From NCBI RefSeq assembly GCF_900107045.1, contig NZ_FNON01000001.1:1054001-1118000 (forward strand): a stretch of DNA of 64,000 nt, given 5' to 3'. Source of the DNA: Amycolatopsis xylanica (GTDB lineage Bacteria > Actinomycetota > Actinomycetes > Mycobacteriales > Pseudonocardiaceae). A program made the position numbers and the translations under genes. Positions 19,061-25,420 of the stretch are shown here, piece by piece; the stretch's first letter is position 1; the number at the start of each line of letters is the position of its first letter. Below the pieces are notes generated by a model. That model worked only from the letters and a program-made list of their open reading frames with translations, had not been told where the DNA came from and ran no database searches.

Positions 19061-19146
19061 TTGGGCGAGGAAGACCCTCACCCAGCAAGCGGCGATCACG
19101 CCACATTTGGCCTTCCGAGCAGTAACCGGACACAACACTCACGACC
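19061..19146. repeat. Composite repeat block, family C plus half family A
   Basis: Contains TTGGGCGAGGAAGACCCTCA (a short hairpin), then GCCACATTTGGCCTTCC and ACACAACACTCACGAC. It aligns with 40779-40862 at roughly 70 percent by eye, with the same order of blocks. Confidence 0.65.
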
Positions 19147-19150
19147 CGGT

Positions 19151-20170
19151 TCAGCCGGTGACCGCGGTGACCAGCTCGTCCCGCCCGCCGGCGCCGGTCT
19201 TGCGGAAGATGGCCTTGAGATGGTCGTTGACCGTGTAAGGCGAGACGCCCAGCCTGCCCGCGATCCGCTTCGGCGGCGCGCCGTCGAGCACCTCGGTGAG
19301 CACCTGGCGTTCGCGGGCGGTGATGCCGTACCAGTCGCAGAACACCGGTAGCAGCTGCTTGCCGGACGCCGCCTCGATGACCATCGCGACTTCGCCCGTT
19401 TCGGGGAGGAGTTCCGCGTGGAAACCGGTCCACCGCCCGTAGGTCACCGAGGGCCCGTAGACGGTGCTCGGCACCGCGTGGGGGTCGCGGGCGCGCATCG
19501 CCAGCCCGGCGAAGAACAGCTCGCCCATCCAGGCTGGAACCCCGCGCTCGCGGCTCAGCTGTTCCTTCCAGCGGTAAGCCTGCGGGGTCGCCGTCTTGAC
19601 GCGGTTGTCGGGTCCCATGATCACCACACCCGGCGGCAGCGCGGGTGCTCCGGACTGCAGCGGGACGGCCATGACGTACCCGCGCAGCGCCGCGATCAGC
19701 TCCGGCGTCAAGTCCAGCACGCGGCGGGCGTCCACCGCGTCGAACGGACGGCCGCCGAGCTCACGTGCCAGTGTCAGCACGCCCCACACCCCGCGCCCGT
19801 CCCGCAGCACCAGCCTCAGTTCACAGCCGACGCCGTGCTCGGCGAGCAGTCGCTGGGCGCCGTGATCGCCGACGCCGAGCATGGCGACCGGCACCGGCCG
19901 CCGGGCGATCGCGTCGACCGCCCATGGGTCGTCGCCGAGGAAATAGCGGTTCTGCAGTTCCACCACGAGCGCGGGCTCGTAGCCGTGCCAGAACCCGAAC
20001 GAGCCCATGTCCCAGCCGGGGGCCGGGTTGCTGCCCGCCAGCCGCACGGCGTCGTGCGCCACCACCGGCGCGAGTGCCCGCGAGATCAGCTCGGCCGTCT
20101 CCACCGCGCTCGCCCCTTGCCGGGCGGAGGCGGCGAACTCCCGCGCGAGGCGGTCCCCCGATCGAGTCAC
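19151..20170 (-). CDS. LuxR-type regulator with a GAF-like sensor domain
   Basis: A 339-residue protein. The N-terminal 250 residues look like a GAF/PAS-type sensor (ELISRALAPVVAHDAVRLAG, GVWGVLTLARELGGRPFDAVD). The C-terminal LuxR HTH is clear: ITAREREVL-like segment ITARERQVLTEVLDGAPPKR followed by GRLGVSPYTVNDHLKAIFRKTGAG. It probably binds a small ligand and activates nearby or distant genes. No receiver domain is present. A second LuxR-type gene lies 73 bases upstream on the same strand, so the two may be co-transcribed. The start ATG/GTG at 20170 is likely but not proven by a ribosome binding site. Confidence 0.85.
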   Translation of the reverse strand: MTRSGDRLAREFAASARQGASAVETAELISRALAPVVAHDAVRLAGSNPAPGWDMGSFGFWHGYEPALVVELQNRYFLGDDPWAVDAIARRPVPVAMLGVGDHGAQRLLAEHGVGCELRLVLRDGRGVWGVLTLARELGGRPFDAVDARRVLDLTPELIAALRGYVMAVPLQSGAPALPPGVVIMGPDNRVKTATPQAYRWKEQLSRERGVPAWMGELFFAGLAMRARDPHAVPSTVYGPSVTYGRWTGFHAELLPETGEVAMVIEAASGKQLLPVFCDWYGITARERQVLTEVLDGAPPKRIAGRLGVSPYTVNDHLKAIFRKTGAGGRDELVTAVTG

Positions 20171-20243
20171 GAGGTCAAGTCTGGCCGCTCGTTTCCCAGC
20201 GCCGCAACGCGAATTGTCCCAAGCTGCCCGATCGGGCAGCGCC

Positions 20244-20750
20244 TCAGGCGACCTGCGGCTTGTCCCGCCCGAAACCGGCCGCGCGCGCCCGTGTGATCGC
20301 GTCAGCGCGGCTGGTGAAGCGGTAGCGCGCGAAGATCGCGCTGAGATGGTTGCGCACCGTCTTCGGCGCCAGCCGCAGCTGCCGCGCGATCACGGCGTTG
20401 TCCATGCCGGCGGCCAGCAGATCGAGCACGGCGCGCTGCCGGGCCGTCAGCTCGTCGAACGACTCCGGCGCCGAAAGCAGGTTCGCGAGCCGGTCGGCGA
20501 TCGGCGGCGCGAGCACCAGCCCGCCCGCGTCCACCGCACGGACGGCCCGCGCCACGTCGTCGCGATCCGCGGTGTCGAGCAGGTAGCCGTGCGCGCCCGC
20601 CCGCAGCGCCGCGAGCACGGACTCGTCGTCACACCGCGGCGCGACCACCAGTACCCGCGCGCCCGGCGCCGCGCGCACCCGCTCGGCGATCAGCGCGAGC
20701 CCATCCGCGCCCGGATCGCACACCAGCACTGTCGTCCCTGCCGCACCCAT
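20244..20750 (-). CDS. LuxR-type response regulator with half a receiver domain
   Basis: A 168-residue protein. The C-terminal HTH is standard (LTARQRAVLDLLAAGMDNAV, then LAPKTVRNHLSAIFARY). The N-terminus starts in the middle of a receiver: TVLVCDPGADGLALIAERV matches the beta-3 strand with the phospho-acceptor (Asp11 region, D-x-x-x-D-G pattern), and VLVVAPRCDDESVLAALRAGAHGYL matches beta-4 to beta-5. The beta-1/alpha-1/beta-2/alpha-2 part with the acidic pocket is missing. The frame upstream stays open but encodes nothing receiver-like. It is either a true short form or a decayed regulator; phosphorylation in the normal way seems unlikely. Confidence 0.75.
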   Translation of the reverse strand: MGAAGTTVLVCDPGADGLALIAERVRAAPGARVLVVAPRCDDESVLAALRAGAHGYLLDTADRDDVARAVRAVDAGGLVLAPPIADRLANLLSAPESFDELTARQRAVLDLLAAGMDNAVIARQLRLAPKTVRNHLSAIFARYRFTSRADAITRARAAGFGRDKPQVA

Positions 20751-20780
20751 GTATCGCAGCGTCGCGGGAGCGGAACGTGC

Positions 20781-20808
20781 GCGGTATCCCGAAACCTGGG
20801 GATACCGC
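20781..20808. promoter_or_regulatory. 10-bp perfect inverted repeat in a divergent promoter region
   Basis: GCGGTATCCC (20781-20790) and GGGATACCGC (20799-20808) are exact complements with an 8-base spacer. The site lies between the divergent genes 20244-20750 and 20860-21246, where a dimeric regulator could control both. There is no T run, so it is unlikely to be a terminator. Confidence 0.55.
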
Positions 20809-20859
20809 CTGGGCGGGATCTGGGCGGCGCCTGGGCATTGGCATGATCACAATCCGGAC

Positions 20860-21246
20860 ATGAAGAACTATTCGAAAGCTCGTCGTCTCGTCCCGGCGCT
20901 GCTGCTGGCCATGATCGCCTCGCTCTTCGGCGCCGTCGCCCCGGCCGCGCAGGCCGAGCCCAACGGCTCCTACATGGAGTGCAGTATGCACGGCTGGGTG
21001 CGCAGCGTGAATGACCCTGGCGACTGCTACGACGGCGTCATCTCGGTGAAGAGCACCCGTGACAACTCGATCTACTACAAGCTCGACGTCTTCAAGGCCC
21101 GCTGGAACTACGGCCCGTCGACCACCTGGGAGAGCCTTTACAAGGGCTGCACCTCCCACTGGATCTGCAGTGCCGTCGCCACCACGGTCCTCGGCAAGTT
21201 CATCAAACCCCTGAAGCTCCTTTGGGCATTCCTCAAGCGTCAATGA
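20860..21246 (+). CDS. Small secreted protein with four cysteines, unknown function
   Basis: A 128-residue protein from ATG 20860. I chose this start because it gives a clear signal peptide: MKNYSKARR, a hydrophobic core, and a cut near PAAQA-EP (about residue 32). The mature part of about 96 residues has Cys at CSMHGW, DCYDG, GCTS and WICSA, likely two disulfides, and ends in a hydrophobic basic tail (FIKPLKLLWAFLKRQ) that could be amphipathic. I do not recognise a family. The size, disulfides and tail would fit a secreted peptide or inhibitor, but that is inference. A terminator follows directly. Confidence 0.7.
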   Translation: MKNYSKARRLVPALLLAMIASLFGAVAPAAQAEPNGSYMECSMHGWVRSVNDPGDCYDGVISVKSTRDNSIYYKLDVFKARWNYGPSTTWESLYKGCTSHWICSAVATTVLGKFIKPLKLLWAFLKRQ

Positions 21247-21258
21247 GCCGACATATGC

Positions 21259-21292
21259 GGAAACCCCCTCCGGCTGATCGAAGGGGGTTTCC
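21259..21292. terminator. Bidirectional hairpin terminator
   Basis: GGAAACCCCCT (21259-21269) pairs with AGGGGGTTTCC (21282-21292) around a 12-base loop, 12 bases after the stop of the small secreted protein and 12 bases before the stop of the convergent LysM gene. Confidence 0.8.
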
Positions 21293-21304
21293 AGCTATCA
21301 CCTG

Positions 21305-21799
21305 TCAGTCGCCTTGGGGCACGCGGATGAGGTCACCCGGGTGGATGAGGTTCGGATCGGTGATCGTGTCGGGGTTCGCCGCGACCAAGCGGTGGTAAAG
21401 AGTGGCATTGCCGTAGTACTTGGCCGAGATGCCCGACAGCGTCTCACCGGGCACCACCACGTGCTCGAGGTAGGCGCGGTAGCCCGGAACGATCATCGGG
21501 CCGAAGACGACCGGCACGATCACCTTGTCCAGCTCCGAACCGTCATTCCCGGAGGTGTGGAACAACTCCACGGACAACCGGTCCAGCTTGAAACTCGCGC
21601 CGCCGACATCGACGGTGATCTGGAACTGGCCGTGCCCGCCCCCGCCGTCACCGGCCAGGAAGGAGCCGGTCACCTCGTCGTGCCCGTCGTGGATACGGTA
21701 GTTGAAATTCGCTTCGAACGCTCCGCCCGCTATTCCCGCGACCTGGATGAAGTTGTCGACCAAGTCGTGCGTTCGAGGTTGCTCGAGATAAATCGTCAA
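21305..21799 (-). CDS. Gmad2-like immunoglobulin domain plus LysM protein
   Basis: A 164-residue protein. I chose TTG 21799 because AAAGGGG precedes it and the Gmad2-like domain begins at once (TIYLEQPRTHDLV). Residues about 5-100 match the Gmad2 domain of spore-germination proteins (FEANFNYRIHDGHDEVTGSF, LSVELFHTSGNDGSELDKV). Residues about 110-162 are a LysM domain (HVVVPGETLSGISAKYYGNA to LIHPGDLIRVPQ). There is no signal peptide, so if it meets peptidoglycan it must leave by another route. It is convergent with the small secreted protein. A run of seven T at 21809-21815 sits in the leader. Confidence 0.75.
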   Translation of the reverse strand: MTIYLEQPRTHDLVDNFIQVAGIAGGAFEANFNYRIHDGHDEVTGSFLAGDGGGGHGQFQITVDVGGASFKLDRLSVELFHTSGNDGSELDKVIVPVVFGPMIVPGYRAYLEHVVVPGETLSGISAKYYGNATLYHRLVAANPDTITDPNLIHPGDLIRVPQGD

Positions 21800-21894
21800 G
21801 GCTCGCCCCTTTTTTTGCCCATTGGTCGGATAACGACTCGCGATAGCGATAATGATCGATATCCGCCGTGCTCGCGGATAGAGGAATTGGGCCT

Positions 21895-23241
21895 CTATCG
21901 GGGCGCCGTTGGCCCTGGCCGGGCCTCGGTGATGACGTGAAAGAGCGCGACGATCGTGGCCGGCGTTCCCGGTGGGAGCAGGGCCGAGGGGGACGCGCCG
22001 GGTGCGTGGCGCGGGATGCGGACCCGCAACGCGCCCGGCAGGATCCGGAAACGCAGTGGCGGCGCGAGCCGCGCCGCTTCGCCGTCGACGCCCGCCTCGA
22101 CGAGGGGACATTCCGAGTCGACCACGAAATCCCGCGCCGACCACGACCGGTATCCGGGGAACCGGGAGAGCCGGCCGGCGACCTCGGCCGAGATCAGCGC
22201 GGGGACGTCGGCGGCCCGGTTCACCGTCACCGTGACGATGCCGAGGGCCCCGGCGTCGAGACGCTCGCGGGTGCCGAATCCGCTCAGATGCTCGAGGCGG
22301 TACGGGTCGTTGGAGACGAGCAGGAGATCGGCCGACTCACGGCGGGTGCCGTCGGGCAGTGCGAAGCGCAGGTCCGGGCGCCGGGAGTCGGGACCGAGGA
22401 GGTCGGGTAGCCGCCGCACCACCGTCGCCGCCTTGGCGTCACGGTAGTCGGGCGACTGGACGACGGTCGCGTACACACCGAGCGAGACGTTGTTGACGAA
22501 GACGCGGCCGTTGAGTTCGGCGAGGTCGACGCGTCGTTCCACGGCGTCGCCGAACGCGGCCAGTGACCCGGGCACATCGTCGCGGTCCAGGCCGAGGTCG
22601 AGCGCGAAGTGGTTCCGGGTGCCCGCCGGGACACAGACGAACGCCACGCCGTGGCGGCGGGCCACGTCGGCGACCACCGCCTGGGAACCGTCGCCACCCG
22701 CCATGCCGAGCACGTCCGCTCCGTCCGTGACTGCCTGCTCGGCCAGCGCGCGCAGATCGTCGCCCGGCCGCAGCTCGATGGGCACGATCCCGGCCACGCG
22801 GGCTTTGTCCGCCAGCTTGAACCGGGCGGCCCGGCCGCCGCCGGAGCGCGGGTTCAGCAACAGCACGCCGTGACGGGCCTGCGCGGTCCGGCGGACGGTG
22901 CCCACGGGCGCCTGGCCCAGCGCGGCCCTCGCCGCGCCCGCGGAGAACACGACAAGCATGGCCACCACGGCGAACCACAGGTAGGCGCGTACATCCGGCA
23001 GCGCGGCGGTGGCTGTCAACGCGAGCACGGCGAGCACGGCGGCCGGAATACGGCGCCATCCGCGCCGGATCAGCGCCGCCCACGCGGCGGCGACCGCGCA
23101 GCCGACGAGCACGACGGCGGCGATCAGCTCGAGCGGATCGCGCACCAGCACGACGAGCGTCAGCACAGGCGCCGCGACGCCGCAGGCCAGCGCGGTGAAC
23201 GCGAAACCGCGCCGGGCCGCGGGAGAACGGACGGCCGTCAC
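21895..23241 (-). CDS. Diacylglycerol kinase-family protein with N-terminal membrane helices
   Basis: A 448-residue protein from GTG 23241, overlapping the upstream stop by GTGA. About four hydrophobic helices occupy residues 10-115. The catalytic domain follows: HGVLLLNPRSGGGRAARF, then the nucleotide-binding GMAGGDGSQAVVADVA and VPAGTRNHFALDLGL, all standard for DAGK_cat/YegS proteins. The C-terminal lobe has FVNNVSLGVYA and GVDGEAARLAPPLRFR. It probably phosphorylates a diacylglycerol or sphingoid lipid at the membrane. It is the last gene of a three-gene run with two small membrane proteins. Confidence 0.85.
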   Translation of the reverse strand: MTAVRSPAARRGFAFTALACGVAAPVLTLVVLVRDPLELIAAVVLVGCAVAAAWAALIRRGWRRIPAAVLAVLALTATAALPDVRAYLWFAVVAMLVVFSAGAARAALGQAPVGTVRRTAQARHGVLLLNPRSGGGRAARFKLADKARVAGIVPIELRPGDDLRALAEQAVTDGADVLGMAGGDGSQAVVADVARRHGVAFVCVPAGTRNHFALDLGLDRDDVPGSLAAFGDAVERRVDLAELNGRVFVNNVSLGVYATVVQSPDYRDAKAATVVRRLPDLLGPDSRRPDLRFALPDGTRRESADLLLVSNDPYRLEHLSGFGTRERLDAGALGIVTVTVNRAADVPALISAEVAGRLSRFPGYRSWSARDFVVDSECPLVEAGVDGEAARLAPPLRFRILPGALRVRIPRHAPGASPSALLPPGTPATIVALFHVITEARPGPTAPR

Positions 23242-23480
23242 CGCGTGGTGCCCCGGACGAGCAGGATCCCGACGAGCAGCCCGATCACGCACACCCCGGC
23301 CAGCGCGGCCCAGAGCGGTCCGCTGATCGTCGTGGTGAACACGCGGATGTCGACGGTTTGGCGGTTCTGCAGGATGAACGTCACGCCGACCGCGGCCAGC
23401 GCCGCCGCGAGAATCAGCTTGACCGGGACCTTTCGCTTGGCCCGCGCCGGTTTCGGGGCGCCGCCGGGGCGCGGTGTCAC
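23238..23480 (-). CDS. LapA-like (DUF1049) small membrane protein
   Basis: An 80-residue protein from GTG 23480, overlapping both neighbours by GTGA. A basic front (PKPARAKRKVPVK) leads into two membrane helices with the typical turn FILQNRQTVDIRVFT between them, which is the LapA/DUF1049 pattern. The function in actinobacteria is not established. It is translationally coupled to the upstream membrane protein and to the lipid kinase-like gene, so the three probably act together in the membrane. Confidence 0.75.
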   Translation of the reverse strand: MTPRPGGAPKPARAKRKVPVKLILAAALAAVGVTFILQNRQTVDIRVFTTTISGPLWAALAGVCVIGLLVGILLVRGTTR

Positions 23481-23890
23481 CGGTACTCCGCGGGATGGGT
23501 CACGACCGCCCAGATCACCAGCACGTCGAGCGCGATGACGATGGCCGACCGGAGCGGGGACGTGTCCAGGAAAAGCAGATGCGACAAGGCGTTGAAGCAC
23601 GCCAGCAGCACCGCGACCACCCGCGCCCAGGTCGCTCCCGTCCCGAGCGCGACACCGATCCCGACCGCGAACAGGCCGACAGCGAGGTGAAGCCAGCCCC
23701 AGCCGGTGAGGTCGATGAGCCAGGTCCCCTCGGGGCCGACGACGTAATGCTCGTCCGCGACCAGCGCGACGACCCCCATGACCGCCGTGAACAGCCCGGC
23801 GAGGATCACCATGAGCCCGGCGAACACCAGCCAGCCCTCGTCGGCCCGGCTGGACGCTCGTGGGGTGCTCGGTAAGTACTGCTCGGACAT
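23477..23890 (-). CDS. Four-helix membrane protein (DUF7144-like)
   Basis: A 137-residue protein. I chose ATG 23890 because TTGGAGG sits 6-12 bases upstream. Four hydrophobic segments are visible; the first is WLVFAGLMVILAGLFTAVMG, and the loop YVVGPEGTWLIDLTGWGWLH is typical of a common actinobacterial membrane family. No catalytic residues stand out. It is the first gene of the coupled run ending at 21895. Its promoter should lie in the 112 bases before the divergent gene at 24003. Confidence 0.75.
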   Translation of the reverse strand: MSEQYLPSTPRASSRADEGWLVFAGLMVILAGLFTAVMGVVALVADEHYVVGPEGTWLIDLTGWGWLHLAVGLFAVGIGVALGTGATWARVVAVLLACFNALSHLLFLDTSPLRSAIVIALDVLVIWAVVTHPAEYR

Positions 23891-24002
23891 CGCCGCCTCC
23901 AATCCGGAAAACCTGGCTGCCAGCGTGCTCTACCGGGCGGCGTCGTTTCCTCGCCTGTCGCGGGTGATGCGTGCCAGGCCGCCGCGCTCCTAACGTCGCG
24001 GC

Positions 24003-24485
24003 ATGCGGATCGCCGGGCGCCGCCGAGCGGCGGGGATATACGGGGCGATCGTCACCGCGGCCATCCTGACCGCGGCCGGCGGTCAGCTGCCCACCGTGCC
24101 GCTCGCGATCGCGGTCGTGGTCACGCTCCTGGTCTATTGGACGGCCGAGGAGTACGCGGAACTGCTCGGCGAGCACGTGCACGACGGCAGGGTTCCCGGC
24201 AGGGCGCAGATCGCCGCCGAGCTGCGGGCCAGCTGGCCGATGGTGACGGCCTCCTACGGCCCGCTCGCGGTCCTGCTGCTCGTCCGGCTGGCCGGCGCCG
24301 AGCCGATGACCGCGGCCAACGCCGGGCTGACCGCGGCGGTGGTGCTGCTGGTGTGCCACGCGTGGTCGGCCGCACGGGCCGCCCGGCTGCGCGGGCCAGC
24401 GCTGATCGGGGCGACCTGCGCGGCCGGGCTGCTCGGCGTCGTGATGATCCTGATGAAGAACTTCGTCCTGGTTCGCTTGCACTGA
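24003..24485 (+). CDS. Small membrane protein of unknown function
   Basis: A 160-residue protein from ATG 24003 with no strong ribosome binding site. It has about five hydrophobic segments, with a soluble stretch AEEYAELLGEHVHDGRVPGR after the second that includes two histidines and several acids. I cannot name the family with certainty. It is 12 bases upstream of the polyphosphate kinase gene, probably in one operon with it and the P-type ATPase. Confidence 0.65.
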   Translation: MRIAGRRRAAGIYGAIVTAAILTAAGGQLPTVPLAIAVVVTLLVYWTAEEYAELLGEHVHDGRVPGRAQIAAELRASWPMVTASYGPLAVLLLVRLAGAEPMTAANAGLTAAVVLLVCHAWSAARAARLRGPALIGATCAAGLLGVVMILMKNFVLVRLH

Positions 24486-24497
24486 GCAGGAGGGGAA

Positions 24498-25406
24498 ATG
24501 AACGACGAACGAGCCGAGCGGATAGCGGACTTCATCCAGCCGCTGCGCGTCGATCCGGGCTCGAAGGTGCGGCTCGCCAGGGATTTCGACCCCGCGTTCA
24601 AAGCCGGGGTCACGAAGAAGCGCGACGGCCGCGAGCTGCTGCGCACCGGGGTCGAACTGCTCGCCGAGTACCAGCGCAAGCTGGCCGCCGAGAAGACCCG
24701 AGGGGTGTTGTTGTGCCTGCAGGCGCTCGACGCCGCTGGCAAGGACGGCACGATCCGGCACGTGATGAGCGGGGTCAACCCGCAGGGCGTGAAGGTGAGC
24801 AGCTTCAAGGTGCCCTCGGCCGAGGAGCTCGACCACGACTACCTGTGGCGCTACGCGTGCCGGCTGCCCGCGCGCGGTGAGATCGGGATCTTCAACCGCT
24901 CGCACTACGAGGAGGTCCTCGTGGTCCGGGTGCACCCGCAGAACCTGGACCGGCAACGCTTTCCCGGGCACAAAGACCTCTGGACCATGCGCTACCGCGA
25001 GATCAACGACTGGGAGCGGTACCTCACCGAAAACGGGATCGCCGTGGTGAAGCTCTTCCTCAACCTGTCGTGGGAGGAACAGCGCGAGCGGTTCCTGAAA
25101 CGGATCGACACGCCCGACCGGAACTGGAAGTTCTCCGCCGCCGACATCCGGGAACGGCGTTTCTGGCAGGACTATCAGCTCGCGTTCTCCGAGATGCTGT
25201 CGGCGACGAGCAAACCCTGGGCGCCGTGGTACGTGATCCCGGCCGACCGGAAATGGTTCGCGCGCCTGAGCGCAGGAGCGGTGCTGGCACACACGTTGGT
25301 GCGACTCGATCCCCGGTACCCGACTGTGAGCGAGGACGCCCGCGACGAACTGGGCAAGGCCTGGGTGGAGCTCGAAGCCGAAGACAAGCCTCCGGCCCGC
25401 GCTTGA
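24498..25406 (+). CDS. ppk2: Polyphosphate kinase 2 family protein
   Basis: A 302-residue enzyme, the usual single-domain PPK2 size. AGGAGG precedes ATG 24498. Walker A is CLQALDAAGKDGTIRHVMSG and the lid/Walker B region shows EIGIFNRSHYEEVLVVRVHP, with NLSWEEQRERFLKRIDTPDRNWKF-type residues further on. These are class III-like features of enzymes that move phosphate between polyphosphate and nucleotides (AMP, ADP or GDP). It acts in the cytosol. Its partner gene, a P-type ATPase 14 bases downstream, would consume the ATP made. Confidence 0.9.
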   Translation: MNDERAERIADFIQPLRVDPGSKVRLARDFDPAFKAGVTKKRDGRELLRTGVELLAEYQRKLAAEKTRGVLLCLQALDAAGKDGTIRHVMSGVNPQGVKVSSFKVPSAEELDHDYLWRYACRLPARGEIGIFNRSHYEEVLVVRVHPQNLDRQRFPGHKDLWTMRYREINDWERYLTENGIAVVKLFLNLSWEEQRERFLKRIDTPDRNWKFSAADIRERRFWQDYQLAFSEMLSATSKPWAPWYVIPADRKWFARLSAGAVLAHTLVRLDPRYPTVSEDARDELGKAWVELEAEDKPPARA

Positions 25407-25420
25407 GACGAGGTGGCGAG

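Larger units (their letters stand above)
18772..19146. repeat. Intergenic repeat cluster between GH76 and LuxR genes
   Basis: The 383-base gap holds no gene, only repeats in tandem: a half copy of palindrome family A near 18772, a 24-bp perfect inverted repeat (18845-18915), a full family A copy (18931-18976), and a composite block (19061-19146) ending in a half copy of family A 4 bases before the LuxR stop. The same set occurs at 40490-40862. Confidence 0.75.

Noticed and set aside
20781..20808. Terminator reading of the GCGGTATCCC inverted repeat
   Set aside because: It lies between divergent starts and has no T run, so an operator is more likely.
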